Shown here piece by piece: positions 1 to 8,598 of a DNA stretch of 32,798 nt. Each line of letters begins with the position of its first letter. Position 1 is the stretch's first letter. This DNA is from a virus, in IMG/VR virus record IMGVR_UViG_3300021959_000204, positions 1 through 32,798 of that record. One strand, written 5' to 3'. Under the pieces are notes generated by a model. That model searched no databases, had not been told where the DNA came from, and was given only the letters and a program-made list of their open reading frames with translations. The translations under genes and the position numbers were made by a program.

Positions 1-13
1 GGTAACGCGCTAC
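1..13. repeat. Left terminal repeat, probable filled-in cos overhang
   Basis: The 13 bases GGTAACGCGCTAC recur exactly at the right end (32786-32798). Joining the ends once gives GGGTAACGCGCTACCC, a 16-bp palindrome with a single mismatched pair. Lambda-type cosN sites have this partial dyad symmetry, and the large terminase here belongs to the lambda GpA family, which cuts cos sites. Filling in 5' overhangs before sequencing would yield such a short direct repeat. An assembly overlap left at both ends of a circular contig is the alternative. Confidence 0.6.
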
Positions 14-61
14 CCTGATGTTTTTCTAGCGATAGCATAAAAGAGGACGTTTCGTTTTATT

Positions 62-1330
62 ATGGAAATACAAATAGTTGATATAGACAGCGTTATACCA
101 TACGCAAAAAATCCGCGAAATAATAAAGAAGCTGTGTCGAAAGTAGCGGCATCATTGAAAGAATTTGGTTTTAGACAGCCTATAGTAGTTGACGCGGAAA
201 TGGTTGTAATCGCTGGACATACGCGGTTAGCGGCATCTTATAAAATAGGTTTAAAGCAAGTGCCGATTCATATTGCAACCGACCTCACAGAAAATCAGAT
301 AAAGGCATATAGAATTGCAGACAACCGCGTTAGCCAAGAGGCGAAATGGGATGAAGATTTACTGGCGATTGAATTAGGCGATTTAAAGCTAGATGATTAT
401 GACCTATCGCTTACAGGTTTTGATGATAATGAATTAGATGCGTTACTAGCTGAAGCGATAGAAGAAGGGCTGGTCGATGAAGACCAAGTGCCAGCAGAAC
501 CAGAACAGCCAGTTAGCGTTATTGGTGATGTTTGGATATTAGACCAGCATAGGGTTATGTGTGGCGACAGCACCAGCATCGATGCGGTAGATAAACTAAT
601 GTATAACCAGCAAGCTGATATGGTTTTCACAGACCCGCCTTATGGGATGTCTTATGGGGGTGGACGAGCTAGGGGAGACCATTTATCTTTTAAAAACAGG
701 TCGGGCGATATAAAAGCGCACGGAATGATTAAAGGTGATGATTTGCAAGGTAATGATTTAATAGACTTGGTTAAAGACGCAATATCTTTATGCATTCAAT
801 CATCTAAACAGGGCGCGGCATATTATATATGTTTCACTTGGCGCACTTATTCAGAATTCGAAGAAGCCATAGAATTAGGTGGTGGTCATGTGGCTAACTG
901 CATTGTCTGGGACAAAAAAAGCATAGGTTTGGGGAATTCTAATTATAGACCACAGCATGAATTTATTTTTTATGTTAAAGGTGGTTCTTGGTATGGCGAC
1001 AAAAGTGAGAGTGATGTTTGGTATATGAGTCGCGGCGCGACAGGTCAGTATGTTCATCCAACACAAAAGCCAGTTGAATTAATAGAACGCGCTTTGAATA
1101 ATAGCAGTAAAGCTGGCGATGTAATTCTAGATGTTTTTGGCGGTTCTGGTTCTACATTAATAGCGTGTGAAAAAACAGGTCGAAAGGCTAGGTTAATGGA
1201 ACTAGACCCTAAATATGTAGATGTAATAATTAAACGATGGCAAGATTTTACAGGCAGAAAAGCAACACACGCCGAATCTGGCAAAACATTTGATGAACTA
1301 GAAAATGTCAGCAACAACATTTCCGCTTGA
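62..1330 (+). CDS. ParB-domain / DNA methyltransferase fusion (beta-class N6-adenine or N4-cytosine)
   Basis: Two modules. Residues 1-105 form a ParB/sulfiredoxin-like N domain (VIPYAKNPR; AGHTRLAA at 51-58). Residues 150-400 form an S-adenosylmethionine-dependent amino-methyltransferase: catalytic DPPY at 191-194, HPTQKP at 332-337, and the AdoMet-binding FGGSGS at 359-364. DPPY preceding FGGSG is the beta-class order. It probably methylates phage DNA; the target site cannot be read from sequence. It lies between the left end and the small terminase gene and overlaps the latter by 26 nt. The GAGG at 43-46 is rather far (15 nt) from the ATG. The ParB part may position the enzyme on DNA; that is inference. 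Confidence 0.9.
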   Translation: MEIQIVDIDSVIPYAKNPRNNKEAVSKVAASLKEFGFRQPIVVDAEMVVIAGHTRLAASYKIGLKQVPIHIATDLTENQIKAYRIADNRVSQEAKWDEDLLAIELGDLKLDDYDLSLTGFDDNELDALLAEAIEEGLVDEDQVPAEPEQPVSVIGDVWILDQHRVMCGDSTSIDAVDKLMYNQQADMVFTDPPYGMSYGGGRARGDHLSFKNRSGDIKAHGMIKGDDLQGNDLIDLVKDAISLCIQSSKQGAAYYICFTWRTYSEFEEAIELGGGHVANCIVWDKKSIGLGNSNYRPQHEFIFYVKGGSWYGDKSESDVWYMSRGATGQYVHPTQKPVELIERALNNSSKAGDVILDVFGGSGSTLIACEKTGRKARLMELDPKYVDVIIKRWQDFTGRKATHAESGKTFDELENVSNNISA

Positions 1331-1859
1331 TACAATAGCAAAATTATTAGATTTGACCCCGCGTAGGGTTCAGCAACTATCGGCAGAGGGCGTTATACCG
1401 AAAGCAGAGCGTGGAAGATATGAATTAGTGCCAGCCGTTCAGGGTTATGTTAAATATCTTAAAGAAAGGTCAATAAGGGCTGATACATCTGGCGATGATT
1501 ATAACGCCCATAGAACGCGGCTAACAAAAGCTAAAGCAGACATGGCAGAAATGGAAAAGGCGCAAATAGAAGAACAGCTTATACCAGCTAATGATGTGGA
1601 AAAAGTATGGGTTGAGGTTAGCCAGAATATGCGTCAGAAATTATTGACCTTGCCACAACGCGCCGCCCCTGAAGTTTTTGCCGCAGAAAAATTAGTTGAA
1701 GTTAAATCGATTTTAAAAGAACAGGTTTATGATGCCTTACAAGAAATCGCGGAAATTGAAGTCAGAGTCAGTCAGCCTATCCGCGCATCCGACAGCGATA
1801 CGGATAGCACAGGCAACGCTGAACACGATGAAACCGCCAACAGACCTAAAGCTGGATGA
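1305..1859 (+). CDS. Terminase small subunit (Nu1-like)
   Basis: 184 residues, the usual length for the family. An N-terminal winged helix-turn-helix (about 8-50, PLDTIAKLLDLTPRRVQQL) would bind the packaging initiation site. It is followed by a long charged helix (about 70-100, NAHRTRLTKAKADMAEMEKAQ) and a C-terminal part that contacts the large subunit, as in gpNu1-type proteins. It sits just before the large terminase gene. It overlaps the methyltransferase gene by 26 nt and the large subunit gene by 32 nt, implying translational coupling. The family assignment rests on the HTH, the LIPANDVEKVW segment and gene order. Confidence 0.85.
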   Translation: MSATTFPLDTIAKLLDLTPRRVQQLSAEGVIPKAERGRYELVPAVQGYVKYLKERSIRADTSGDDYNAHRTRLTKAKADMAEMEKAQIEEQLIPANDVEKVWVEVSQNMRQKLLTLPQRAAPEVFAAEKLVEVKSILKEQVYDALQEIAEIEVRVSQPIRASDSDTDSTGNAEHDETANRPKAG

Positions 1860-3612
1860 ATGGGCTGATAAATACAGACGTTTATCAGCGGAATCATCCG
1901 CAGAAGCTGGCTTATGGAATACTAATCGCGCCGCATACCAGCGCGGAATGATGCAAGCTATATCAGACCCTGCTATTGAAAATGTAGTTTTTATGACAGG
2001 GGCGCAAGTTGGCAAAACAGAAATTATAAATAATGCTATAGGTTATTTCATACACAACCAGCCGTCGCCAATGTTGGTTGTTCAACCGACTTTAGAAATG
2101 AGTAAAATGTGGTCTAATGATAGGCTTGCGCCTATGCTTAGGGACACGCCAGTTTTAAAGAACGCGGTTAAAGATGCGCGGTCTAGGGATTCAGGTAATA
2201 CACTTTATCAGAAATCATTTAGCGGCGGTTATATAGCTATTGTTGGCGCAAATAGCGCGGCTGGGCTGGCTTCAAGACCAGTGCGGTGCGTTTTTTTAGA
2301 TGAGGTTGATAGATACCCGCATTCGGCTGGTTCAGAGGGCGACCCGATAGATTTGGCAAGGGCTAGGACTAAAACATTTAGCTATAATAGAAAAATCGTG
2401 ATGGTATCAACGCCAACTAATAAAGGCGCGTCCAGAATTGAAGCCGCTTATGAAGAATCTGACAAGCGTATGTATTATGTTCCATGCCCAGATTGCGACC
2501 ATAAACAGACCTTGAAATGGTCGCAAGTTAAGTGGGAACAAGATAAACCTGAAACCGCACATTATATTTGCGAAGAATGTGGCAGTGTATGGGATGAAGC
2601 AAAGCGATTAAGGGCTATAAGATTCGGCGAATGGCAAGCGACCGCCCCTTATACTGGCACTGCGGGGTTTCATCTTAATGGCATTTATAGCGTTTGGGTT
2701 GGTTTAGACAGGGCGGCTAAAGAATTTCTAGCCGCAAAAAAATTGCCCGATACATTGCGCGTTTTTATAAATACCTATTTAGCTGAATCTTATGAGCAAG
2801 AGGGCGAACGCGTGGATGATTATGCGGTTGCAGAACGCGCTGAAGCGTTTGGCGATAGGTTAGATAGCCGCATCCAGATAATAACCGCTGGAATTGATAC
2901 GCAAGACGATAGGCTGGCTATTGAGGTTGTAGGACATGGTCGGGACGAAGAAACGTGGAGTTTAAGTTTTAAAGAACTTTACGGCGACCCATCGACGCCC
3001 CAATTATGGCAAGATTTAGACAACGAACTAAAAGCAACTTACATAACCGAAGATAATCGCAAGCTAGACATCCGCGCCGCTTGCATAGATTCGGGCGGTC
3101 ACTATACGCAAGCCGTTTATAATTTCGTTAGAAGCCGTGAAGGTCGCCGCATTTTTGCTATAAAAGGTATGGCTGGGGAAAGCCGCCCGATTGTTTCCAG
3201 ACCCAGCCGAAACAACATCGGCAAGATAAGGTTGTTCACTTTGGGGGTTGACAACATCAAGGAATTGATTTTTTCGCGATTAAAGATTATAATTGAAGGG
3301 GCTGGATATTGTCATTTTCCAAATGACAGACCAGATGAATATTTTAAACAGCTTGCGGCATCAGAAAAGATTGTCACAAAGTTTCATAAAGGATTCCCAC
3401 GGCGGGAATTTGTAAAAACAAGAACGCGGAATGAAGCATTAGACTGCCGCGTTTACGCTATAGGGGCTTTAGCTATTTTGAATTTGAATCTAAATGCTTT
3501 AGCAGACCGCACTGAAAAACGTAAAGCTGAACAATCAGCCGATGAACAACCGTCTGTAAATAGACAATATCAACAAAGAAGAACTAGCAATTTTGTGAAT
3601 GGGTGGCGTTAA
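1828..3612 (+). CDS. Terminase large subunit (GpA family)
   Basis: 594-residue packaging motor that uses ATP to translocate DNA and cuts concatemers at cos. It opens with the family signature PPTDLKLDEWADKYRRLS. Walker A is GAQVGKTE at 58-65, Walker B is FLDEVDRYP at 156-164, and a coupling motif VSTPTNKG follows. A zinc-ribbon-like insert has CPDC at 220-223 and CEEC at 248-251. The C-terminal nuclease has GIDTQDD, ACIDSGG and NEALDCRVYA. The reading frame is open further upstream to an ATG at 1729, but family N termini start near PPxDL, so the ATG at 1828 was chosen. The stop overlaps the next start as TAATG. Confidence 0.95.
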   Translation: MKPPTDLKLDEWADKYRRLSAESSAEAGLWNTNRAAYQRGMMQAISDPAIENVVFMTGAQVGKTEIINNAIGYFIHNQPSPMLVVQPTLEMSKMWSNDRLAPMLRDTPVLKNAVKDARSRDSGNTLYQKSFSGGYIAIVGANSAAGLASRPVRCVFLDEVDRYPHSAGSEGDPIDLARARTKTFSYNRKIVMVSTPTNKGASRIEAAYEESDKRMYYVPCPDCDHKQTLKWSQVKWEQDKPETAHYICEECGSVWDEAKRLRAIRFGEWQATAPYTGTAGFHLNGIYSVWVGLDRAAKEFLAAKKLPDTLRVFINTYLAESYEQEGERVDDYAVAERAEAFGDRLDSRIQIITAGIDTQDDRLAIEVVGHGRDEETWSLSFKELYGDPSTPQLWQDLDNELKATYITEDNRKLDIRAACIDSGGHYTQAVYNFVRSREGRRIFAIKGMAGESRPIVSRPSRNNIGKIRLFTLGVDNIKELIFSRLKIIIEGAGYCHFPNDRPDEYFKQLAASEKIVTKFHKGFPRREFVKTRTRNEALDCRVYAIGALAILNLNLNALADRTEKRKAEQSADEQPSVNRQYQQRRTSNFVNGWR

Positions 3613-4199
3613 TGGTTAATTTGTTTGATAACACTAACGCCCCTAAGTTAGAACCAGACCAGATTGTAGTCGGTGACAGGTCGGTTTGGCGTAAAACAAA
3701 TTTAGCTTCAACCTATCCATCCGACACTTATTCAGTTAATTATATTTCTAGGGTTACTAGCGGCGGCGGTACACATGAATTTAGTGTTTCGGGTGTCGCT
3801 GATGGAAATGATTATCTATTTACAATTTCATCAGCTAATTCAGATGAATATGATGTCGGGCATCACCATTGGCAATTAGAGGTTACAAGAACGGCGGATT
3901 CAGAGCGCATTATTTTGCAAACTGGGAGTTGGGATATTATAACCGACTTAGATAACAATATTGACCCGCGCTCACACGCTGAAATTATGATTGAGAAAAT
4001 AGAAGCAGTTTTGCAAGGTCGTGCCGATGCTGATATTGCCAGTTATAGCATACAAGGAAGGTCTTTGACTAAGATTGCGCCTAACGAACTGATAGAATGG
4101 CGCAATTTTTATCGCGCAGAATTGACAATGGAACACAGAAAAGACCACATCAAGAACGGTAGGGCGACATCAGCAACCATAAAATATAGGTTCACATAA
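3612..4199 (+). CDS. Head-tail joining protein, gpW-like in its C-terminal part
   Basis: 195 residues between the large terminase and portal genes, the place of lambda W. The last 60 residues (IEAVLQGRADADIASYSIQGRSLTK..ELIEWRNFYRAEL) resemble gpW-like connector proteins with two helices around a short hairpin. The first 120 residues are a beta-rich domain (WRKTNLASTYPSD, then GGTHEFSVSGVAD) much longer than gpW, so this looks like a fusion of a beta-sandwich domain to a gpW-like tail. A GTG at 3603 could start it. The ATG at 3612 overlapping the terminase stop (TAATG) is preferred because the same junction recurs at the portal gene. Confidence 0.6.
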   Translation: MVNLFDNTNAPKLEPDQIVVGDRSVWRKTNLASTYPSDTYSVNYISRVTSGGGTHEFSVSGVADGNDYLFTISSANSDEYDVGHHHWQLEVTRTADSERIILQTGSWDIITDLDNNIDPRSHAEIMIEKIEAVLQGRADADIASYSIQGRSLTKIAPNELIEWRNFYRAELTMEHRKDHIKNGRATSATIKYRFT

Positions 4200-5677
4200 T
4201 GGGGTTTTTCGATTTTCTAAAGAAACAAGAGCCAAAAGTCGCTTCAAAGCGCAACTATGCGGCGGCTAGGGGTGGCAGATTATTCGGTGATTTTCTAGGG
4301 GCAGACAATTCAGCGGATGGCGAATTAAGATTTAATCTAGAAACATTGCGCAACAGGTCACGAGAATTAGTCCGCGATAATGAATTTGCGCGTCGTTATA
4401 TGACGCTTTTAAAAACAAATGTGGTTGGCGATACTGGCTTTCATTTGCAAGTCAAGGCGCGAAATGAGGATGGCAAGCTAGACGCGTCTGGGAATACTAT
4501 AATTGAAAATGCATGGAAACGCTGGGGTCGTTTAGGTTCGCCAACAGTTGACGGCAAAATGACATGGTATGACTGCCAGCGGTACGCGATAGAGGCGTTA
4601 GCGCGTGACGGTGAATGCTTTATTAAGTTAATTCAAAATTCTAGATATCGCGATGGGTTTGCTATACAGTTTTTAGAAGCTGACATGATTGATGAAAAAA
4701 AGAACGACGTTTTAGACAATGGCAATCAAATTCGCATGGGCATTGAAATGGATAAGGCTCATAAACCGATTGCCTATTGGGTTTTAACAGCGCATCCGAA
4801 CGATAAATATTATTTACAGCATCAAGAGCGCAAACATCAGAGAGTTCCCGCGTCTGAAATAATTCATCTTTATATGCCAAATCGGATGCATCAATCGCGT
4901 GGCGAACCATTCATGGTTTCAGCTATGTCTGCGATGAAAATGTTGGGCGCGTATCGTGAAGCTGAAGTTATTGCGGCGCGGTTAGGCGCAAGCCAGATGG
5001 GTATGATAACAACGCCAAGCGGCGATGATTATATGGGTGATGGGCTGGAAAACGATTTTACGCCAGTTATAAATGTAGAACCAGCCGCTATGCATCAGTT
5101 GCCAGCGGGTTATGATTTCAAAATGTTTAGCCCTGAACATCCTAATACTGGCTATGCGGAGTTTGAATCTGCAATGCTACGCGGTATTTCATCGGGGTTA
5201 GGCGTATCTTATGCCAGCTTATCTAATGATTTATCCAGCGTAAATTATTCTAGTATTCGCCAAGGCGCGCTAGATGAGCGCGATGGATATCGCGCATTAC
5301 ATCAATTTATGATTCAGCATTTTTGCGAACCTATTTTTAGACATTGGCTAGAATCAGCCATGGATTTCGGTGGCATACCATTGCCAGCATCAAAGTTTGA
5401 TAAGTTTAGCGACAATTCCAACTTTAGGGGTCGGGGATGGAATTGGGTAGACCCACTAAAAGAGATTAATGCGGCAGTGGTCGGGTTGAATAATGGGATA
5501 ATGTCAATGCAAGATGTGGCTGGACATTATGGTCGCGACGTCGAAGAAACATTTAGCGCGATTAACCGCGATAAAGAACTTGCAGAACAGTTTGGTTTAT
5601 CAATGGCGTTTGAGCCGTTTGGCACTAAATTGCCTGTTGAAGCTGATATAGCTGGGGGCGATGATGGCGACGTATAA
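4199..5677 (+). CDS. Portal protein (lambda gpB family)
   Basis: 492 residues, typical for lambda-like portals. The portal is the dodecameric ring at the capsid vertex through which DNA enters and to which connectors bind. Characteristic segments are the N-terminal RGGRLFGDF, LRNRSRELVRDNEFARRY and the NVVGDTGFHLQ strand, then LARDGECFIKLI, QFLEADMID, PNDKYYLQHQ, IIHLYMPNRMHQSRGEPF and the SSGLGVSYASLSNDLSSVNYSSIRQG loop. Start and stop overlap neighbours (TAATG at the start, 17 nt into the capsid gene), which suggests coupled translation. Confidence 0.93.
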   Translation: MGFFDFLKKQEPKVASKRNYAAARGGRLFGDFLGADNSADGELRFNLETLRNRSRELVRDNEFARRYMTLLKTNVVGDTGFHLQVKARNEDGKLDASGNTIIENAWKRWGRLGSPTVDGKMTWYDCQRYAIEALARDGECFIKLIQNSRYRDGFAIQFLEADMIDEKKNDVLDNGNQIRMGIEMDKAHKPIAYWVLTAHPNDKYYLQHQERKHQRVPASEIIHLYMPNRMHQSRGEPFMVSAMSAMKMLGAYREAEVIAARLGASQMGMITTPSGDDYMGDGLENDFTPVINVEPAAMHQLPAGYDFKMFSPEHPNTGYAEFESAMLRGISSGLGVSYASLSNDLSSVNYSSIRQGALDERDGYRALHQFMIQHFCEPIFRHWLESAMDFGGIPLPASKFDKFSDNSNFRGRGWNWVDPLKEINAAVVGLNNGIMSMQDVAGHYGRDVEETFSAINRDKELAEQFGLSMAFEPFGTKLPVEADIAGGDDGDV

Positions 5678-8042
5678 AGGCGAAGATATAGACCTAAAGC
5701 CAACTGAAGCTATGGCAAATGAAGCGCAACGCGGTTTAGATTGGCGCAAGGAACATGGTCGCGGCGGCACTGAAGTGGGTGTCGCTAGGGCTAGACAGTT
5801 AGTTAATAGACAAGAATTGTCTGCTGATACTGTTCGGCGAATGCATAGTTATTTTAGCCGCCATGAAGTTGATAAACAGGGCGAAGGGTTTACACCAGAT
5901 GAAGATGGATATCCATCGGCGGGGCGTATAGCATGGGCGTTATGGGGCGGCGATGCTGGACAAAGCTGGGCGCGGAACAAAGACCGCCAGCTAGACAACA
6001 TTGACGAAGAACGCGGAATATCAGATAATGTCGAAACACAAAAAATAGGTGATGAAATGGAAAAGCGGCATATTGTGGATGTGCAAGAATTAGAAGATGC
6101 TTATGTCATCACTTTTGCAAAGCCACGCGAACAAGAATTAGAAACATCTGGAAACGATGAAATGGAATCTAGACCATATCACGATGAAGAAGAAGAACGC
6201 ATTAGCCGCGCAGATTTAACTTTACGCGCTATGGAGTTAGAAGAAAAAACAATAGACACAGAAAAAAGAACTGTATTGGTTGGAGTTTCATCAGAAGCAC
6301 CAGTTGAACGCAGTTTTGGGCTAGAGGTCATTGACCATTCTCGCGAAAATATGAACCTTGATTTTTTAAATTCAGGTCGTGCGCCATTATTGCTAAATCA
6401 CGACATGGAACAGCAAATCGGGGTGGTTGAATCTGTTGAACTGGATGAAAATGCTCGTAGACTACGCGCTAGGGTTCGCTTTGGAAAAGGTGAGCGCGCT
6501 TCAGAAGTGTTTGACGATGTTGCCGATGGCATTCGGCAAAATATCAGCGTTGGTTATCGCATAGATAGCCGCGTTGAGCGTGAAAACGACCCAGAAGATT
6601 ATTATCGGGTTGCTACTACGCCAATGGAAATTAGTTTTGTTCCACTTCCAGCAGACCAGTCCAGTCAGGTTGGGGTCGGACGTTCGCTTTCCGAAACTTT
6701 AATATCAACTCCAATCGAAAGGAAATCTGAAATGTCAGAAAATATCGATTTAGAGGCAGTTAAAGCGGAAGCCGCCAAGACTGCCCAGCGCAATGCAAAG
6801 GACATAATGACCCTTGCGCGCAAACATAACAAGGCTGATTTAGGTGAAGATGCACTTGGTCGCGGATTGTCAATAGATGATTTTCGCGGTGAATTGCTAG
6901 AATCAATCGGCAACCAGCCACTAGAAACACCAGCGAGTGTTGTAGACGCACCAGTTAAAGAACAGCGCGCTTACAGCCTAGCTAAAATGTTGAGGGCGCA
7001 AGTGACGCAAGATTGGTCTAGCGCAAAGCTAGAACAGGAAATGCATCAGGAAATTGTGAAAAACACTGGAAAAGAGGGTCGCGGAATTTACGTGCCAGAT
7101 TTTGCATGGGGTTCACGTTCTGGTGTTATGACAACAGCCGCTACTGGCGCAATTTCTGGTGAAAATGTAACAGATGCTTTTGTTCCAACAATTCAGCGTG
7201 GCGACTTGTTCATTGAGGCGTTAAGAGCAAGGCAAATCATGTCAGGTCTAGGCGTTACTTATATGTCAGGTTTAACAAATCGCGTCAGAATACCAAAGTT
7301 TTCTGCTGGTGCAACTGCCGCATTTGTTGAAGAAGCTGGCGACGTTTCAGACCAATCACAAACAGATGCATCTGTAACTTTACAGCCTAGAACACTAGGC
7401 GCAAAAGCTACAATGTCACGTTTGTTGATGCTTGAATCAGTGCCATCAATTGAACAGGTTGTTCAAAATGACTTGCTACGTTCACTTGCTGATGCGATTG
7501 AATATTATGCAATTCAGGGTTCAGGTTCTTCAGGTCAGCCAACAGGCTTGCTAAACACAAGCAACATTGGAAACGTGGATATTTCTGCTGGAACTGATGT
7601 AGCGGCATTAACATGGGCAGATATTACTGATATAGTTAAAACCGTTGAAGATGCAAATGGCATAACTAATCAAGCCGCGCTTGGTTGGTTGTCTAACCCG
7701 AAGGTAAAAGCAAAACTAGCTAATACTGTAAAGGTTGCAACAACCGATTCAATCATGTTGTTAAACGACCCGTGGAATAACATTTATGGGTATCGTGCAG
7801 AGTTCACAACAAATGTTCCATCAAACCTAGATTCAGGTGATGGCGGTTCTGATGCGTCAGCATTAATATTTGGTGATTTCTCACAGTTGATGGTTGGTCT
7901 ATTTGGTGCGCCATCAATTCTTGTTGACCCTTACACAGCATCTGCATCTGGTGACGTTACAATTAATGTTCATCAAGAGGTCGATGTTGCTGTCAGAAAT
8001 GCGGAATCATTCGCAATCACTGACGAAGTTTCAACAGCTTAA
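5661..8042 (+). CDS. Fused N-terminal module / HK97-type prohead protease / major capsid protein
   Basis: 793 residues in three parts. Residues 1-110 are a small module often attached to phage head proteins (ARARQLVNRQELSADTVRRMHSYF; YPSAGRIAWALWGGDAG). Residues about 190-345 match the S78 prohead protease: RTVLVGVSSEAPVERSFG, LLLNHD with its His near 247, and the Ser of QNISVGY near 296. Residues 358-793 are the HK97-fold capsid subunit with a helical delta region (358-470), FVPTIQRGD, RIPKFSAGATAAFVEEAG and the C-terminal DVAVRNAESFAI. In-frame ATGs with good Shine-Dalgarno sequences at 6732 (capsid alone, 436 residues) and 6057 (protease onward) suggest the modules are also made separately. 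The first two codons are ATG ATG, so 5664 is an equal start. Confidence 0.9.
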   Translation: MMATYKGEDIDLKPTEAMANEAQRGLDWRKEHGRGGTEVGVARARQLVNRQELSADTVRRMHSYFSRHEVDKQGEGFTPDEDGYPSAGRIAWALWGGDAGQSWARNKDRQLDNIDEERGISDNVETQKIGDEMEKRHIVDVQELEDAYVITFAKPREQELETSGNDEMESRPYHDEEEERISRADLTLRAMELEEKTIDTEKRTVLVGVSSEAPVERSFGLEVIDHSRENMNLDFLNSGRAPLLLNHDMEQQIGVVESVELDENARRLRARVRFGKGERASEVFDDVADGIRQNISVGYRIDSRVERENDPEDYYRVATTPMEISFVPLPADQSSQVGVGRSLSETLISTPIERKSEMSENIDLEAVKAEAAKTAQRNAKDIMTLARKHNKADLGEDALGRGLSIDDFRGELLESIGNQPLETPASVVDAPVKEQRAYSLAKMLRAQVTQDWSSAKLEQEMHQEIVKNTGKEGRGIYVPDFAWGSRSGVMTTAATGAISGENVTDAFVPTIQRGDLFIEALRARQIMSGLGVTYMSGLTNRVRIPKFSAGATAAFVEEAGDVSDQSQTDASVTLQPRTLGAKATMSRLLMLESVPSIEQVVQNDLLRSLADAIEYYAIQGSGSSGQPTGLLNTSNIGNVDISAGTDVAALTWADITDIVKTVEDANGITNQAALGWLSNPKVKAKLANTVKVATTDSIMLLNDPWNNIYGYRAEFTTNVPSNLDSGDGGSDASALIFGDFSQLMVGLFGAPSILVDPYTASASGDVTINVHQEVDVAVRNAESFAITDEVSTA
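6717..6734 (+). promoter_or_regulatory. Internal ribosome-binding site and start for free major capsid protein
   Basis: GAAAGGA at 6717-6723 lies 8 nt before an in-frame ATG at 6732 (Met358 of the fusion, MSENIDLEAVKAEA). This is exactly where the capsid delta domain begins, and the match is better than at the fusion's own start. It would yield capsid subunits in excess over protease without a processing step. A second possible internal start is ATG 6057, behind AGGTGA at 6047-6052. Confidence 0.5.
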
Positions 8043-8057
8043 TTTAACATTGTTGAG

Positions 8058-8075
8058 GGGCGGCGATCGCCGCCC
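8058..8075. other. 18-bp perfect GC-rich palindrome after the capsid gene
   Basis: GGGCGGCGATCGCCGCCC is a perfect palindrome in the 53-nt gap between the capsid gene and the next gene. As RNA it would fold into a 7-bp G/C stem with a GATC tetraloop. No T-run follows, so it is a poor intrinsic terminator. It is more likely an RNA-stabilising or attenuating hairpin, or a protein-binding site. It holds the only GATC seen in the whole sequence. Confidence 0.7.
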
Positions 8076-8095
8076 TGAAACATCAAGGAAATGAA

Positions 8096-8287
8096 ATGAA
8101 AATACAAATCTTAGAGAAATGTTACACTGGTACTGCTGGCAATATGTTTGCTGGCGAACAGCATGATGTTAATAATGAAATTGCAGAAAAATTAATCCAG
8201 CGCGGATATGCTACAAAAGTCAAAGCAGAATCTAAAAAGAAATCTGACCGCGCTATAAAAGAATTAGTAACACCAGAAAGTGAATAA
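8096..8287 (+). CDS. Small head-region protein, unknown function
   Basis: 63 residues behind a good Shine-Dalgarno (AAGGAAATGAAATG). The sequence MKIQILEKCYTGTAGNMFAGEQHDV..AEKLIQRGYAT follows a pattern (short beta strands, a G-x-x-G turn, then a helix ending in LI.RG.A) found in short proteins beside many phage capsid genes. The last 20 residues are Lys/Glu-rich. By position it corresponds to lambda FI, but there is no clear sequence reason to equate them. It is the first gene after the palindrome at 8058. Confidence 0.6.
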   Translation: MKIQILEKCYTGTAGNMFAGEQHDVNNEIAEKLIQRGYATKVKAESKKKSDRAIKELVTPESE

Positions 8288-8598
8288 TGGGCGTTGAATC
8301 TGACATTGACCGCGCTGTTTTTTTAAGCGTTGATGATTTTGGAATTGCGGCTAAATTTACGCCGCAAAACTCATTTGAACGCGATATTACAGGAATTTTT
8401 GATAACGATTTTGTTGAGGTCGATGCTGGTGGCGGGGTAGGGTTTGCGCTACAGCAACCTAGATTTTTATGCAGAACATCAGACGTGTCAACTGCAACAC
8501 AAGGCGATAAATTAAGGGTTAATAGTACAAATTACACGGTTCAAATAGTGCAAGATGATGGCACTGGTATGACCACACTTGTTATGGAAAAACAATAA
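8287..8598 (+). CDS. Head-tail joining protein (gpFII-like)
   Basis: 103 residues, close to lambda gpFII in size and position between capsid and tail-terminator genes. The C-terminal half is a beta-barrel-like pattern (RFLCRTSDVSTATQGDKLRVNSTNYTVQ, then DDGTGMTTLVME) typical of proteins that seal the filled head and dock the tail. Starts by TAATG overlap with the previous gene and ends the same way. Confidence 0.65.
   Translation: MGVESDIDRAVFLSVDDFGIAAKFTPQNSFERDITGIFDNDFVEVDAGGGVGFALQQPRFLCRTSDVSTATQGDKLRVNSTNYTVQIVQDDGTGMTTLVMEKQ

Noticed and set aside
1729-1827. Longer N terminus for the large terminase starting at 1729
   Set aside because: It would overlap the small terminase gene by 131 nt, and the added residues do not look like any GpA-family N terminus; family members start near PPxDL.
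8058-8075. Palindrome taken as a cyanobacterial HIP1 element because it contains GCGATCGC
   Set aside because: HIP1 is highly repeated in cyanobacterial genomes; here it occurs once, and nothing else suggests a cyanobacterial host.
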